A stretch of DNA of 64,000 nucleotides from Lumbricus terrestris (GCA_949752735.1 OX457052.1:19620943-19684942); one strand, 5' to 3'. Shown: positions 36,117 to 48,006, counted from the stretch's first letter. Numbers and translations: made by a program. Notes: generated by a model not told the origin, from the letters alone.

Positions 36117-37399
36117 GAAGGCCGATCTCTCTCAGTTTCTTCTTTAGCATGCTTGTGTTTAGTAGAACCGGAAAGAGATAATCTAATCTAATCTAATCTG
36201 ATATGGTGTCATGTACGTTTAAAGGCATTAGACCTAAAACTTAATCAATAAAACGAATTTTGTTGAAAAAAGCAACAGCTATTATATTGACAGAAAGAGT
36301 AAAAGGAAATGCATGTAAGACCTACAAGGCTGTTCAGGGCTTCTTTTAGTGATTTTTTAGAACTACACAAACCCTTATCTCCCTTCCAATCCTCCATGGT
36401 ACATTATTCCAAATCGGACGACAATGAGGGATTTTAGCTATTTTTAACTGCTTGAAAATGCTTTTACAGCTGCACAAATTCATGTAGAACCGCACTTTTC
36501 GTGTAGGTCTAGAACTGTATGCTAAATGCCTTACAGCAGCTGGCTGCCTATTCTGACATTTCAAATTTACAACTTGCTTAGTACAAATTCTCCCCTAAAA
36601 TGGAAAAATTCCTCATTGTAATGAACAAAATAGTAATTCTTTTATGCAATAAATAATGTGTTTATCCTACAGCAATTTGACTCATGCTGGGAGACCCTTG
36701 GAAGCAGGAGGACCCCCATGTTTAAGCATAATTGAGATTACTGGTTGATCACCAACCCTGGGAACGAGTGAAGTAAACTGATGGGTTTATGATATGCAGT
36801 GTACTGGCAGCATGGAGAGTTCTGCCAGTCGAAAGGTTAATGATTCAGATCCATGGAAAGATCTTTCCGGCAGCTATCCTATCCGTTTCTATCCTGAACC
36901 TGAACAAACTGAACCACGATCGAGTGCATTTAATCCAGATTCCGTGAGAGAGATAGGATGTGTATTGGAAGGAAATGTCCACCCATTATCCATTAATATC
37001 TCCCACTGAGTGAGCAATGGGAATATTCGTCTGTTATTTCTATGAAGTAATCGATGCAGTCTTCCAACTGAATAAAGAATTCATGGATGGTTTGATTTGA
37101 TGAGATTAAACTGCGTTCTTGAGACATTCGGTGAGGCCCAAGTTAAAGCGTACGAACACACAATAGCTTGGCTGATGTGTGGTTTTGTTTATGGTAGCCT
37201 ATGTTTTGCATTATGGTGTTTTCCTACGCTGCTGCTGCTGTGATATGCAAAGGTGGTGAGCATGTGATGGAGTTGAGTACGGCATGTGCTGCTTTTTCGA
37301 TTTTCCTTATTTTTCTTTTTGGCTTTCATCAACATTCTTGAAGCTTCCTGCTTTCTGCAAAATTGAACTCTGAGGTGATCACTGCCTAATCCTTTCTTT
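36117..37399. other. Mostly non-coding; one exon-like frame at 36794-37009
   Basis: A short (TAATC)n run lies at 36179-36200. The + frame at 36794-37009 (MESSASRKVNDSDPWKDLSG, then SYPIRFYPEPEQTEPRSSAF) is hydrophilic and protein-like. It follows an acceptor-like GATATGCAG, but it has no recognised domain, and its phase relation to the other candidate exons is unknown. Confidence 0.3.
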
Positions 37400-37407
37400 G
37401 GAAGATC

Positions 37408-37723
37408 CAAAGCCGCAGCCAGGATTTTATTTCGGGGGTGTTTGCCAACTTTTTGGGCCAAATTCTCTGACGACCTTTATTTAGTCATCACGTGCTCTTC
37501 GTAGGATTTTTCGCCCGAAAACTGTTCACCACGGCTTAGTATAACAACTTAATTTCATGTTTTTTTCTTATAAAATTGCAATCTTCTGCGGACTGCGGGT
37601 TCTGGGCAGCCAATACATTTGCACATTGTAGTTCTTACATTATGTTCTAGGAAATGCATCATATTATTTGTACAGTTTTAATTTTGGGGGTGTTTAAACA
37701 CCCAAAACACGGCTACGACCTTG
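37408..37723. mobile_element. hAT-like MITE (316 bp), imperfect TSD
   Basis: It begins CAAAGCCGCAGCCAGGATTT and ends AACACGGCTACGACCTTG. Flanks GGAAGATC and GTGAGATC agree at 6 of 8 positions. GGGGGTGTTT occurs near both ends, in the same orientation on the left and inside the right arm hairpin. Confidence 0.65.
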
Positions 37724-37731
37724 GTGAGATC

Positions 37732-39237
37732 CATCTTCATTCAGTTACTGTAAATAATCTTCATCTCTTGTCTAAACTTATGGTGCACTGAAGAAATGAA
37801 AACTTGCAACTTATATTTTAGGCTAATCTTTCTGCTGGACTGTTCAGAAACAGTTTATCTTATCATCAAAGAAAATTTTTGTCATGACCTAATACTGCTC
37901 CATAAAGAGAAGAGCTAAAGGGGAAATTCTTTTAAATGTGAATGCGGAAATAATTCAACAGGCAACTGTTTGCCGAGTATAGATTACTGCAGAGAACAAC
38001 TATTCAGAGAAAATCTGTGAAAATATGAATAAATAAAGATACTGGTGTGATGTGAAATTCTGAAATGATTTTGCAATCTTCACATGCTTTTATTTAGCTG
38101 CTACTCTGCAATAATTATACGTCTGCTGTGTGACTTATTTTGCAACATTACACAACTGCCATCTAGTCAAACAGTTGAGAGTATTCTTTTGATGATCTTT
38201 TTGTTGAAGCGTAGATGCTGCATTTGAAATTCAACAGCTTGTCAGTGTTTGCAATGGATGACAAAAAACAGAGTGTGTGACTGTTCTAAGGGGTTTTAAA
38301 ACAACGCAATGTGGTTTGATTAAGCATCTTGTTCCAGAATTATGAAGTCGAGAAGATACCTTGAATACTATTTGTCAAAATTTATGTCCAAGAAAGCACT
38401 TTTCAGCGTAGAATGATAAGAAATAAAGCTGTCATCTTGTTGACGAATACTGTTAGTAGAAACGGATATATTATATAGTGTTAGGCTATATATTATATGC
38501 TAGGTCCTACCCTGTTACAATAGCCTTTGCAAAATACATGAAAAGAATGCATAAAATCCTTGGTTTCCCCGGTGTTCTTACAATTTGCATTCTGCTGCTG
38601 CTGTAGGCCTACATAACGTTCTTGTCAATGCAGTACCAGTGAAAATAAGATGATCTGTTTCTTTGACCACTGGCATTGATTTCATTTGGACTGCACAGCA
38701 GAAGGATCGAGACACGCTCTAGCTCTCTTATTCTCCGCGGTTGTCTCGGACGTTCCACTGAATGGTAATGGCACTCGTGTGTCTATTTGCGGCTTTTGGT
38801 CGGCAGATGCAATTCTGTGGCAGGGCGACTGGACACGACAGACCATAGACATTCGGTGCAGGAACAATTATTTGGCGCAGGACAATTCAGTATAGGGACA
38901 ATTTGTTGTATCGCTGACAATTTGTCTCATGGATGATTGAATAAACCAATAGAGACTAGAGAGAGTCATGTACACGAATATGTATGTGCAAATAAGAAAT
39001 TCGTTTTGAAGAAACGATTCCACTTTAATGGCAATAGTAGGATACTGTAAACAGGACGCCAGATATTAGCTGACTAGTGAATGCTAGTTTACTCTGCAGT
39101 CTTAACATTCAGTTGTAGAATAAAAACTGGTTGAATAATGACAGTCGTATACTGGAACTCAGTCTGTGCATATGACCAAGATGGCGGCTGCGTGGTTCTC
39201 TAGTGTGTCATTATTTAGCAATTAGTTAGACACATGC
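37732..39237. other. Non-coding DNA
   Basis: A GC-richer patch at 38686-38895 is open on both strands (60-69 codons) and ends in repeated GGACAATT motifs (about 38868-38930). That looks more like a decayed transposon end than an exon. Confidence 0.35.
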
Positions 39238-39365
39238 CTATAATTATCATTATCTTCATTATCACCATCATCATCATCGTCATCTTCATCATCATCACCA
39301 CCACCACCATACCACCACCATTCCACAACCACCACCACCACCATACCACCATCACCACCACCACT
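39238..39365. repeat. (ATC)n/(ACC)n trinucleotide microsatellite
   Basis: ATC units grade into ACC units with CATACC interruptions. Confidence 0.9.
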
Positions 39366-40079
39366 ATTAAATGAATTCGCGCCACACGGAATTGTGATCT
39401 TGCACATTTATTTTTATTAGATAATAATTTTCATTCTTTTAAATTGAAATGTTATCTAGGGCACATTCGAAGATTGATTTTTCTCTTTTACCCATGTTTC
39501 TGAGTCTAATGGTCAGTGTTTGAATCTGTGCTATCAAGATCTCATTGCTAATTGATCAAGTTTTTGTTCTTGATGATGTTAATATATTCAGCATGTGAGG
39601 TACTTAATAGACTCTATAGTTTATGTCTTGATACATGCATCCAGGTATATACAGCCATGTAAGTATGATGACGATATTATGATAGTCATGACTTAATACT
39701 GGTGACAAGTTATTAATGTTAATCAAATTTTCACAGGTGTAACGGTGACTCATTTTGGAGTAAGCAAGTAAGGTTGAAAGTTGAAACATGAGGAAAGTGA
39801 TTACCGTAGTCTGTTTACGAGTTATTCGTGGGTTCTGGGCTTGGGATGCATCATGCCTAGAGTGACAAACATCCTTACATGTATTGCAAGTTCGGATTGC
39901 TATTGTAAAGGCTAGCATATCCTCACTCCTGTTTTTGCCGCGCATGTCACCAAAAATGGAAGTGACAGCCATGAATTTGTTATTGGAATTTTGACAGAAT
40001 TTATTTTGTTGTGGCTTTTTCATAATCAGCGGCCATTGAATAAATGGATGAATAAAAGTACTTGAATGCAATTCCTGTT
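39366..40079. other. Non-coding DNA
   Basis: A 155-codon minus frame at 39604-40071 has no recognisable domain or splice context and is treated as chance. Confidence 0.35.
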
Positions 40080-40094
40080 CTAATTCTCATGCAG

Positions 40095-40274
40095 GAAAAG
40101 TTTCATATGTGGTATCCGATGTGTCAGGCCGATGTGCAACAGTGTGCATGCATAAAAACATGGCACAATGGAGTTATCAGGAAACCCTATGATGAAATCA
40201 TGGAATCATGTAAAGGTGTTAAAAATGTTGTGGATTTTGAACATTCCATCAGCAAACCAAATAATTATTGCTAG
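40095..40274 (+). other. Exon-like frame after an acceptor-like site, unrecognised
   Basis: TTCTCATGCAG at 40084-40094 resembles a splice acceptor and is followed by EKFHMWYPMCQADVQQCACI, then KTWHNGVIRKPYDEIMESCK, ending at TAG 40272-40274. It could be a terminal exon or chance. A donor-like TAAAG followed by GTGTTA lies inside. No family is recognised. Confidence 0.18.
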
Positions 40275-40998
40275 TGTCTAAGAATAAAAATCAAAAGAAG
40301 TAATCGTCATGCCTTGAAATTGGAAATCCTGTTCATGTATTTACTGAAGTGTTACCAGCCGGTGTTTGACGTAGTCCCCCTGCTTTGGGGTGGGGGAGGG
40401 GAAATGAGGTTTCTGGGGGGGGGGGGCGAGAAAAACGGCCGTTTTGGGAGACGGGTGTTTTGGGCGGATGGCAACCGCTGAACCCGACTCCAATGACATC
40501 CTTTGATCGGACTCTTTTTTTTAGCATGACTTGACTTTTTGATAATGTTTGAGAATGTTCTAATGGCTGTCAGATAAAGCTTCCATTGACAGTGTGGCAG
40601 TTGACGTTGTCGTGAGCACTCTTGCTCTTGCTGCAACTTGCAAGAAGCGCTTTACAAATGGTCAGATACAATACAATACAATACACTCAGTACATCTTTA
40701 GACTTCTTTTTTCACACTGATACACCAAAAAGACAACTGGTATCATGGAAACGTGTTGCTCGAAGAACTTGCACTTATCATAATCGCAAATTTATTTAGT
40801 GCCACATCGAGAGAACTCCTCAGGGTGTAGATGCAAACATCTAGATGCGTACAGCCAAGTAGGATGCTATATAGTGGCATGAGTTTCTTAGTATAGGTGA
40901 CAAAGTCGTAAATGTTACTAAAGTTGTCACCAGTATATAGTGCCAGCATATAGTACCAGCAATGGTCCAGCATATACTACCAGTATGTGCCATTATTA
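40275..40998. other. Non-coding DNA with G-run segment
   Basis: A G-rich stretch (about 40378-40430) next to AACGGCCGTTTTGG resembles the interior of the window's hAT MITEs, but no matching termini or duplication were found. AAGCGCTTTACAAATGG at about 40644 resembles a LINE/SINE 3' tail. Confidence 0.35.
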
Positions 40999-41050
40999 GT
41001 ACGGTACAGTACTATAGTACAGTGCTATAGTACAGTACAATACAGTATGA
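40999..41050. repeat. TACAGTAC(TATAG) short tandem repeat
   Basis: Repeated GTACAGTA(C)TATA units. Confidence 0.7.
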
Positions 41051-41364
41051 TTGAAATGTCATGTCAAGAATTCTCTTTTGATAAATTGCTCCTCTGACGA
41101 AGACAGTTGTCCCTGTACTTTGCCTTGTGACAAATGATTGCTCCGGTTGAGACAAAGTGGCATATCTGATGACGTGGCACCGGAAGAACCTCCTTAGACT
41201 TTATAGACCAAAGTCACTCCGCTCTTCTGTCTTAGACAGAATAAATGACTGGCTGTAGGGCAGGATTCTGATAAGAAAGAAGGACATTGCATCCGGAAAT
41301 GTAGTGGGACAATAGTTTTATATCCCTTCATGTGACAACGATTTACCGTCTGTTGATCTGTGAT

Positions 41365-41455
41365 CTCGTCTCTGTCTGTCTGTTTGCCTGTCTGTCTGTG
41401 TCTGTATGTGTCTGTCTGTGTCTGTCTGTCCGTCTGTCTGTCTTGTGTGTCTGTG
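41365..41455. repeat. (TCTG)n microsatellite
   Basis: TCTG units with TGTA/TGTG variants; a second pure array of the same unit is at 41655-41698. Confidence 0.85.
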
Positions 41456-41577
41456 CTTTGATGCCATCTTCTCATATTTATGCATCATGCCTCCATATTT
41501 GTAGTTGATTTGTTATCACAACGTATTATGTAGTTGATTTGTGATGTACTATCAATAGTGACATTGTAATTGCCTAT

Positions 41578-41605
41578 ATAACTCAGAGGTGCTCCCAATC
41601 GAGTC
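41578..41605 (-). mobile_element. SINE tail scrap
   Basis: ATAACTCAGAGGTGCTCCCAA matches part of the family A tail only. Confidence 0.35.
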
Positions 41606-41699
41606 TATCCGAAGCAAAGGATTTCATGTTTGCCTGTCCGTCCTATTTCCTACCTGTCTGTCTGTCTGTCTTGTCTGTCTGTCTGTCTGTCTGTCTGCA

Positions 41700-42558
41700 A
41701 GTCTGCCGGTCTTTTCGTGGGTCATTGGTAGTCGAGCTCAGTATCAGACTAAATGATGTGCATGGTGTGCAAGGGTGCCCTGTTTATGAATGACGTGTAA
41801 TTGCATTTCTTGCTGACCGATTGGAAAATGTGTGTGTGTGGAGTAGAGATGCTTTGTTTCTCCAGAGCTGTATAATTAGTAAGAATTTACTATGCTTTAT
41901 AAGCTTCAGCTGGGTTTAACAGCCAGAGCATTCTGCTGCTAGAAGGATATGGGCAAGATAAATCATATGGTGTGGTGTCAAAGGGGTTAGGGACTTAGGG
42001 TAAACTGTTGAAAAACGAGGTCAAGCTAAACAAAAGTCTGCACTGTATTTGGTGGCATGAAATGGTCTTGCTTAGTTGGATGGTATATCAGTACCTTTGG
42101 ATCTGGCAATGGATCCTCCCTTTTCTTCTCAAAACTGTTTGTGTAAAAATCATTCTAGAGCACTTTGTCAGAACATCTGAGTTTGCACATTTAAAAAAGT
42201 TTGGGCAAATCTAACGAAGTATACATGAATGGCTGGCTCTCTATCAAGCTTAAAGGATTGTTTTCTTCCTGTTCTAAGATGCTGAATATCTGGACCATAC
42301 TGGGCTTTCATTTCTCCCAAACAGGTCAGGTCACAGTGACTCAGACATAGAAACATACATACAGAGACACTTACAGACATGCACACGGACCTACATAAAC
42401 ATACATACAAACATACACACACACATACAGCTGAATGCATATGTCACTTATATTCATGTGACGCATTCATCATATCGATCCATCACTGATATCAGCTTTC
42501 AGAAAATATTCTAAGGTTACGTTTCATTGAATTGGGTTTATAATTATGTCTGATTGTG
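41700..42558. other. Non-coding DNA
   Basis: Degenerate ACATACA units at about 42340-42430. No gene is supported. Confidence 0.4.
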
Positions 42559-43230
42559 GTTGACCAGGATATGTCGACCATCTTAGGTTGACCAGGATAT
42601 GTTGACCATCTTAGGTTGACCAAGATATGTTGACCATCTTAGGTTGACCAGGATATGTTGACCATCTTAGGTTGACCAGGATATGTTGACCATCTTAGGT
42701 TGACCAGGATATGTTGACCATCTTAGGTTGACCAGGATATGTTGACCATCTTAGGTTGACCAGGATATGTTGACCATCTTAGGTTGACCAGGATATGTTG
42801 ACCATCTTAGGTTGACCAGGATATGTTGACCATCTTAGGTTGACCAGGATATGTTGACCATCTTAGGTTGACCAGGATATGTTGACCATCTTAGGTTGAC
42901 CAGGATATGTTGACCATCTTAGGTTGACCAGGATATGTTGACCATCTTAGGTTGACCAGGATATGTTGACCATCTTAGGTTGACCAAGATATGTTGACCA
43001 TCTTAGGTTGACCAGGATATGTTGACCATCTTAGGTTGACCAAGATATGTTGACCATCTTAGGTTGACCAGGATATGTTGACCATCTTAGGTTGACCAAG
43101 ATATGTTGACCATCTTAGGTTGACCAGGATATGTTGACCATCTTAGGTTGACCAAGATATGTTGACCATTTTATGTTGACCAGGATATGTTGACCATCTT
43201 AGGTTGACCAGGATATGTCGACCACGTTGG
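42559..43230. repeat. 28-bp minisatellite, exactly 24 copies, with hierarchical structure
   Basis: The 672-bp array is 24 x 28 bp. Each unit is two related 14-mers, GTTGACCAGGATAT and GTTGACCATCTTAG, that share GTTGACCA. The first and last units carry GTCGACCA in place of the second GTTGACCA, while interior units are homogenised. Copies 16-23 alternate CCAAGATAT and CCAGGATAT, giving a 56-bp period in the last third. Confidence 0.97.
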
Positions 43231-43739
43231 ATTGAGCAAGACTGATTGTCCTGTATTGGTAACGGTTCATCTCTATTGATTCGCTTGAGGCAGGCTCAGT
43301 TGTTTCAGCAAGCCACACTTGTCTACGTTTTATTCATAGCACTTGCAACAATACAATGCAAATACTTACCTGGTCTTTGCTTATCCTTACCTCAATTGAG
43401 ACGGCAGCCCCTCTCTCTAAGTGCCGCTTATTTTATTGCGTTACTGCCACTCTATTTAAAGCCATTGCGTGTCGGACGCTGCAGCGCATGCACTGATAAA
43501 GATGTTGCCTTTAAATAGTCATAATTACACCGGAGGCGACCATCAAATAATCATAATAACACCAGAAGCGACCATCGTGGAGTTAGCAGCCGCTGGAACA
43601 TGAAAGCCAATGATAAACACTGCAATGCGGAAACGAAAAGGGAACACTACTGTTGTAAACAGCAACTGCGTATTTCTTTGGCAAACATCCCAAAACCTCA
43701 GTATGGACTATTGCTGTAGTTACAGTTATGTTCAGTTAA
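43231..43739. other. Non-coding DNA
   Basis: A 90-codon + frame (43246-43518) begins just after the minisatellite and has no recognisable domain. A direct repeat (ATAATTACACC / ATAATAACACC, then GGAGGCGACCATC / AGAAGCGACCATC) lies at 43520-43577. Confidence 0.4.
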
Positions 43740-43926
43740 AGTGTGTGTTTTTGGGTGTGTGTACTGTACGTGCATGTGTGTGTGTGTGAGACTGTGAGCG
43801 TATGCATATGTGTGCATCTGCGTGTGTGCATTCATGTGTGTGTGGGCATGCGTGTGTGTCTGGGAGTGTGTGTGTATGTCCGTGTATGTAACTGCGTGCA
43901 TAAGCATGCATGCGTGCAATCCAGTG

Positions 43927-43994
<68 letters not shown>

Positions 43995-44068
43995 GTGTGT
44001 GTCTTGTGTGTGTGTTTGTGTGTGTGTGCATGTGTGTCTTGTGTGTGTGTTTGTGTGTGTGTGTGTGT
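43740..44068. repeat. (TG)n microsatellite, about 330 bp
   Basis: Degenerate at the left, pure (TG) for about 60 bp from about 43930, then TGTGTGTCTTG and TGTGTGTTTG variants. Cys/Val and His/Thr frames on both strands are repeat artefacts. Confidence 0.95.
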
Positions 44069-44310
44069 GATAGTCTGGTGGTTAGACTGCTTGATTGTCT
44101 GCTGAGAGGTGTTCGGATCCCACCTGGGTAGCAGCCTTTGTCAAGACTTTTGCTTCACCTGTGCCTTGTATTGTTGCACCTATACACAGGTATAATGTGT
44201 ACATTGATTATAGGATATTTTGGGAAGATCAAACGGCAATGGAAAGGCGTGGGCAGTGGACACCCACCTGCCCCTGCTGAGCAAAATGAAATCACTTAAC
44301 CTCATATTCA
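44069..44310 (+). mobile_element. tRNA-derived SINE, family B
   Basis: The head has GATAGTCTGGTGGTTAGACT (A box) and GGTGTTCGGATCCCACC (B box) about 40 bases apart, as in a tRNA. The body has TGTGCCTTGTATTGTTGCACC and ends GACACCCACCTGCCCCTGC, unrelated to family A. The immediately upstream (TG)n is probably where it inserted. No other full copy was found in the window; possible relatives are at 7970 and 23186. Confidence 0.65.
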
Positions 44311-44339
44311 TGACAGCATCTAAGGACTGGCTTAGGGGA

Positions 44340-44663
44340 CTACCCTCCTTGTTCCTTTTTCTCTTCAATCTTCCTCATTCTTCATCTTCCTCCATACTCC
44401 TCGTTCTTTTATTTCTCCCCCTCTTCCTATATCCTCCTTCCTTCTCCTTCTTCCTTCTCCTTCCTTCTCCTCCTCCTCCCTCCTCCTTATTCTTTTTCTG
44501 CCGCCTCCTCCTTCCTCTTCCTTTTTCTCTTCCTTCTCTTTCTCCTTCTTTCCTCTTTCTCATTCCTCCGCCTTGTTCTTCTTCTTCTTTCCCTCCTCCA
44601 TCTTCCTCCTTCCTGTTCCACCTTCCCATTCTTCTCTTCCTCCCTCCTCTTCACCCTTCTTCC
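44340..44663. repeat. Polypyrimidine (CT/CTT/CCT)-rich tract
   Basis: Almost purely C and T on the + strand. The Ser/Pro/Leu/Phe frame (+) and Arg/Glu/Lys/Gly frames (-) are low-complexity artefacts. The tract continues after an inserted MITE at 44920-45010. Confidence 0.93.
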
Positions 44664-44915
44664 CAAGGCCGGGTTAAGAAATGTGGGGGCCCTGTTCTGG
44701 ATTTTTTTTTGCGGATCTCCAAAAATTCTGACGACCTTTTTTAGCCATTTGGTCGAAATTTTCCTAGAATACACTGATTATTCCCCTCCCAAAAAGTTGA
44801 TGACTTTTTTCGTTTGGTCGAAAGTTTTGGAAAAAAATTCTCACATGTGTGGGGCCCCTAAAGTGTGGGGGCCCTGTTCGGCCAAACATGTTGAACATGC
44901 CTTTATCCAGCCCTG
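44664..44915. mobile_element. hAT-like MITE (252 bp), 7/8 TSD
   Basis: The ends are CAAGGCCGGGTTAAGAAATG and CATGCCTTTATCCAGCCCTG. Flanks are CTTCTTCC (44656-44663) and CATCTTCC (44916-44923). The phrase GTGGGGGCCCTGTTC occurs near both ends in the same orientation. It inserted into the pyrimidine tract. Confidence 0.75.
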
Positions 44916-45010
44916 CATCTTCCTCTTCTTTGCCTTTCTCCTCCTTTCTCCTACTTCTTCTTTCTTTTTCCTATTCCTGTTCATTCTCTTTTCCTCTCAT
45001 TCATCTTCTT

Positions 45011-45890
45011 CAGCTAAGATCAAATATGGATTCTGTAGGGTTGGTTCCGAGTAGAAGTTTTATTGCCAATTCCTTATGACATGCACACTACTGGTACTTT
45101 TTGACGCGAATTTTCATAAATAAACCAGTGGACATGAATCCCAAATTTAATTCAGCTTAATAGCAGAACCGCGCTAATATGAAACAACCAACCTACTTCT
45201 TGTTAAATATGCTGCTTGACTTCCAAAGCTGTCGTGGTAGAAAATTTACGATGTATCTATTACGGCTGGAATTGGGCTTGCTGACACTGGAAGCAGAGAT
45301 TGCACGGTGACATGACATTATCAGCGGCTCAAGGGAGATCAGCCACGCTGTGAGTTAAGACATGCGTGCACCGAAATTGTCTCTATGCACACGATGCAAT
45401 TACTTTTAAGCAGAGTCGAATTTTTTAGTGATGGACCACACGATTTTCTGTGCCATTTTTATAGACAAGATGACCCCAGATTGATTAGTAGTTGAAGCTG
45501 AGAAGGATCAAGGGTATTTTAGGGAGGCTAGGGTAGAGACTGGATGTAGGGTAGATACTGGACTTATAAAGCAGCATTTTCAGCAGCAATAAAGCAAATC
45601 TCAATAGCCTCGGCAGGTTTCATGTCCAGTCTCTTTAGTGGCACTTTAACATGAGCCACAGTGAACACTATCTTCCATTTCCTATTGGGTCTGTGTATAC
45701 TGGTAGTCAGAGTACAATGTTATTACATTATTGGATGGAGGAATCGGACTGGCACCTCTTTATATGCATTCATAATTTCAAATACTCATTCGCTTGTTTT
45801 ATAAAGTTAATTGTTTTGAATAATAATTGTCTAAAAATGTTGCTTTGTGGAAATCTCTCGTTCCAACAGAATGTTTTTGACATAAGAGAA
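45011..45890. other. Non-coding DNA
   Basis: Nothing supported. The frame at 45651-45908 runs into the next tandem array. Confidence 0.4.
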
Positions 45891-46380
45891 ATGCCTTGTC
45901 AGTTATGACGGTAGTCATGGACTTGTCAGTCATGACTAGTCAATGCCTTGTCAGTTATGACGGTAGTCATGGCCTTGTCAGTCATGACTGTAGTTAATGC
46001 ATTGTCAGTTATGACTGTAGTTGATGCATTTGTCAGTTATGACTGTAGTTGATGCATTGTCAGTTATGACTGTATAGTCAATGCCTTGTCAGTTATGACT
46101 GTAGTCAATGCCTCGTCAGTTATGACGGGTAGTCATGGCCTTGTCAGTCATGACTGTAGTCAATGCCTTGTCAGTCATGACTGTAGTTGATGCATTGTCA
46201 ATGTTATCAGTTATGACGGTAGTCAATGCCTTGTCAGTCATGACGGTAGTCATGGCCTTGTCAGTCATGACAGTAGTTGATGCATTGTCAATGTTATCAG
46301 TTATGACGGTAGTCAATGCCTTGCCTGTCATGACTGTAGTCAATGCCTCAGTCATGACTGTATACTCCATGCCTTGTCAA
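45891..46380. repeat. 27-bp tandem array, about 18 copies
   Basis: Units approximate ATGCCTTGTCAGTTATGAC plus GGTAGTC, with TCAGTCATGAC and other variants. Some units are shortened or carry an inserted ATGTTATCAG. Because 27 is a multiple of 3, nine-residue periodic frames are open on both strands: ALSVMTVVN on + and MTDKALTTV on -. Confidence 0.9.
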
Positions 46381-47529
46381 TCATTACACACCCTTGCATC
46401 GCAATATTTCACTGTACAGAATATGCTTTCTAGCAATCCAACACAATTTCCTTTTGTAACATCCATGCAGGACATTGGGGCGGAACTGAAAATCATGGAC
46501 GCCTGCCAGTAATTTCCGGTTGAACGCGGTGAGGACCTAATACATCTGGCTGGACACACCACAGGTACACGATCAAAGGGAATTGATGAATAATCCATCA
46601 ATCAATCAAGTCACCACAATTATCCTGATTGGAATTAAAAAAACTGGTAGACTATGAACTATAATTATGTACTTCTCGGTGGAGGTCTATCTACGACTGA
46701 CAGGTCAACTCCTTCTGGGTGACTCTTTGCTTTTATCAGCTGTGTGTCAGATATGCTACATTCAACGCAATCGGTCATTTTGTTCCTCAGGGACAATCCT
46801 ACATTCCCATGTTCTGACGCACTGCAAATATTTTAAAAATAATTCCAAATAACAAGTTCATCCCTGCAGGTCTGAGAAGGCTCACAATGCGTCAGTTTTA
46901 GTCGATTGTGCCTTTTATCTATTGGACAATCTGACGAAGTTCTGTCTTGTAATTATGCGGATGATGTTGGCCTATGTATTTAGGAAGAAGACCTATGTAA
47001 GTGGGATGATTGATTGTCCTATGGTTCTGACTTAATATCAAAGAATGAGAGTAATGCTCAGGATTCTCCTTCTGTGTAGATTGATCTCAAACTCGGACCA
47101 CTTCCACTGGAATTTGAATTACCCCTCTGACTTGATGAAATTGAAATTGGAAATCACTGTAGAAATTTTGAGTTTTTACTACGATTACGGTTACTCATTG
47201 GTTGACAATGCAGCAATGCACACATGTTCCAGTCTCATAGCAAGTGGGTTGGTGAGCATTGTGCTCTGCTGTCTATGGAGATATGTAGGTGCTGTTTTTC
47301 TGGGCATTGCCTTCTGATGCCTTCAATCTCCTTCCACTTAGAACTGTCTTCTGCTGCAGGTGGACTTGGTAAATGACGGATGAAATTGGAAATCATTTAT
47401 TCGTACCCATTGCTGCCAGTGGTTGCAATCAGGTTCTCATTATGATGATGATGATTTAGATTACCTAGATGTTCATGCGTGCAGTGTTTTTGTAAGGTAA
47501 CCTGCTTAAAATGTGCTCTGTTGTATCTT
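46381..47529. other. Non-coding DNA; possible terminal exon near 46471
   Basis: TAACATCCATGCAG followed by DIGAELKIMDACQ-stop (46471-46512) looks like a small terminal exon but is too short to trust. The 90-codon frame at 47045-47317 is unrecognised. Some TGATGATGATG lies near 47443. Confidence 0.3.
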
Positions 47530-47534
47530 GATTC

Positions 47535-47605
47535 ATGCTGGGCTGGGAGCGCCTCTGAGTAGTTTCTTGAAGGGGCACTATATAAATTCTAATAATGAAT
47601 AATGA
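47535..47605 (+). mobile_element. SINE tail fragment ending in AATAATGAATAA
   Basis: GGGAGCGCCTCTGAGTAG, then GAAGGGGCACTATATAAATT and A-rich repeats. This is the SINE A 3' end without a head. Confidence 0.65.
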
Positions 47606-47689
47606 ATAAATTACTTTCATGACTACATACATAGAATTGCCAAATGCTGACGTGTATTGATGATGATGAGCTTATGTGTTCTCTGCCCG

Positions 47690-47865
47690 AAAGCAGGTTC
47701 ATTGGATTTTATGTCCTAGTGAGGTGGTTTCCCGTTGCCTTCCTCGCAGACAATTATGGGTGAGCAGCTCGTCCAAGGTCGCTACGCAGTGGCTTTAGGT
47801 GGATTCGAACCTGTGACTCTTCGGTCACAAGGTGCCCAACTTACCGCTATACTCCCAAGTCCCTC
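47690..47865 (-). mobile_element. tRNA-derived SINE, family C
   Basis: On the minus strand it has GTATAGCGGTAAGTTGGGC (A box), CACAGGTTCGAATCCACC (B box), then GACCTTGGACGAGC and AAGGCAACGGGAAACCACC. The head resembles family A, but the downstream body (GGAAACCACCTCACTAG) is different, so it is a separate or chimaeric family. Confidence 0.6.
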
Positions 47866-47869
47866 TTTT

Positions 47870-48006
47870 GCTTTATTGCTTCATGCTTTTGTAAGTCTCA
47901 CTTATTCGCTTTATTTCTTTCAATTATTGCTGAAATTTCGGAATCTTCTTTCGAAGTATAGCACGAGCATTTTCAGCCATGCAGACAGCTCTCAATTTCG
48001 GTTGTA
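47870..48006. other. Short non-coding spacer
   Basis: Nothing recognisable. Confidence 0.35.

Noticed and set aside
39604..40071. 155-codon minus-strand frame
   Set aside because: No recognisable domain, average AT-rich composition and no supporting splice signals.
42559..43230. CRISPR-like array of 28-bp repeats
   Set aside because: The units are contiguous with no unique spacers, so it is a minisatellite; the surrounding DNA is animal.
43743..44131. Cys/Val-rich and His/Thr-rich frames up to 120 codons
   Set aside because: They are products of the (TG)n microsatellite.
44220..44774. 174-codon Ser/Pro/Leu/Phe frame and opposing Arg/Glu/Lys frames
   Set aside because: They arise from a pure polypyrimidine tract plus a SINE and a MITE; no domain or codon signal.
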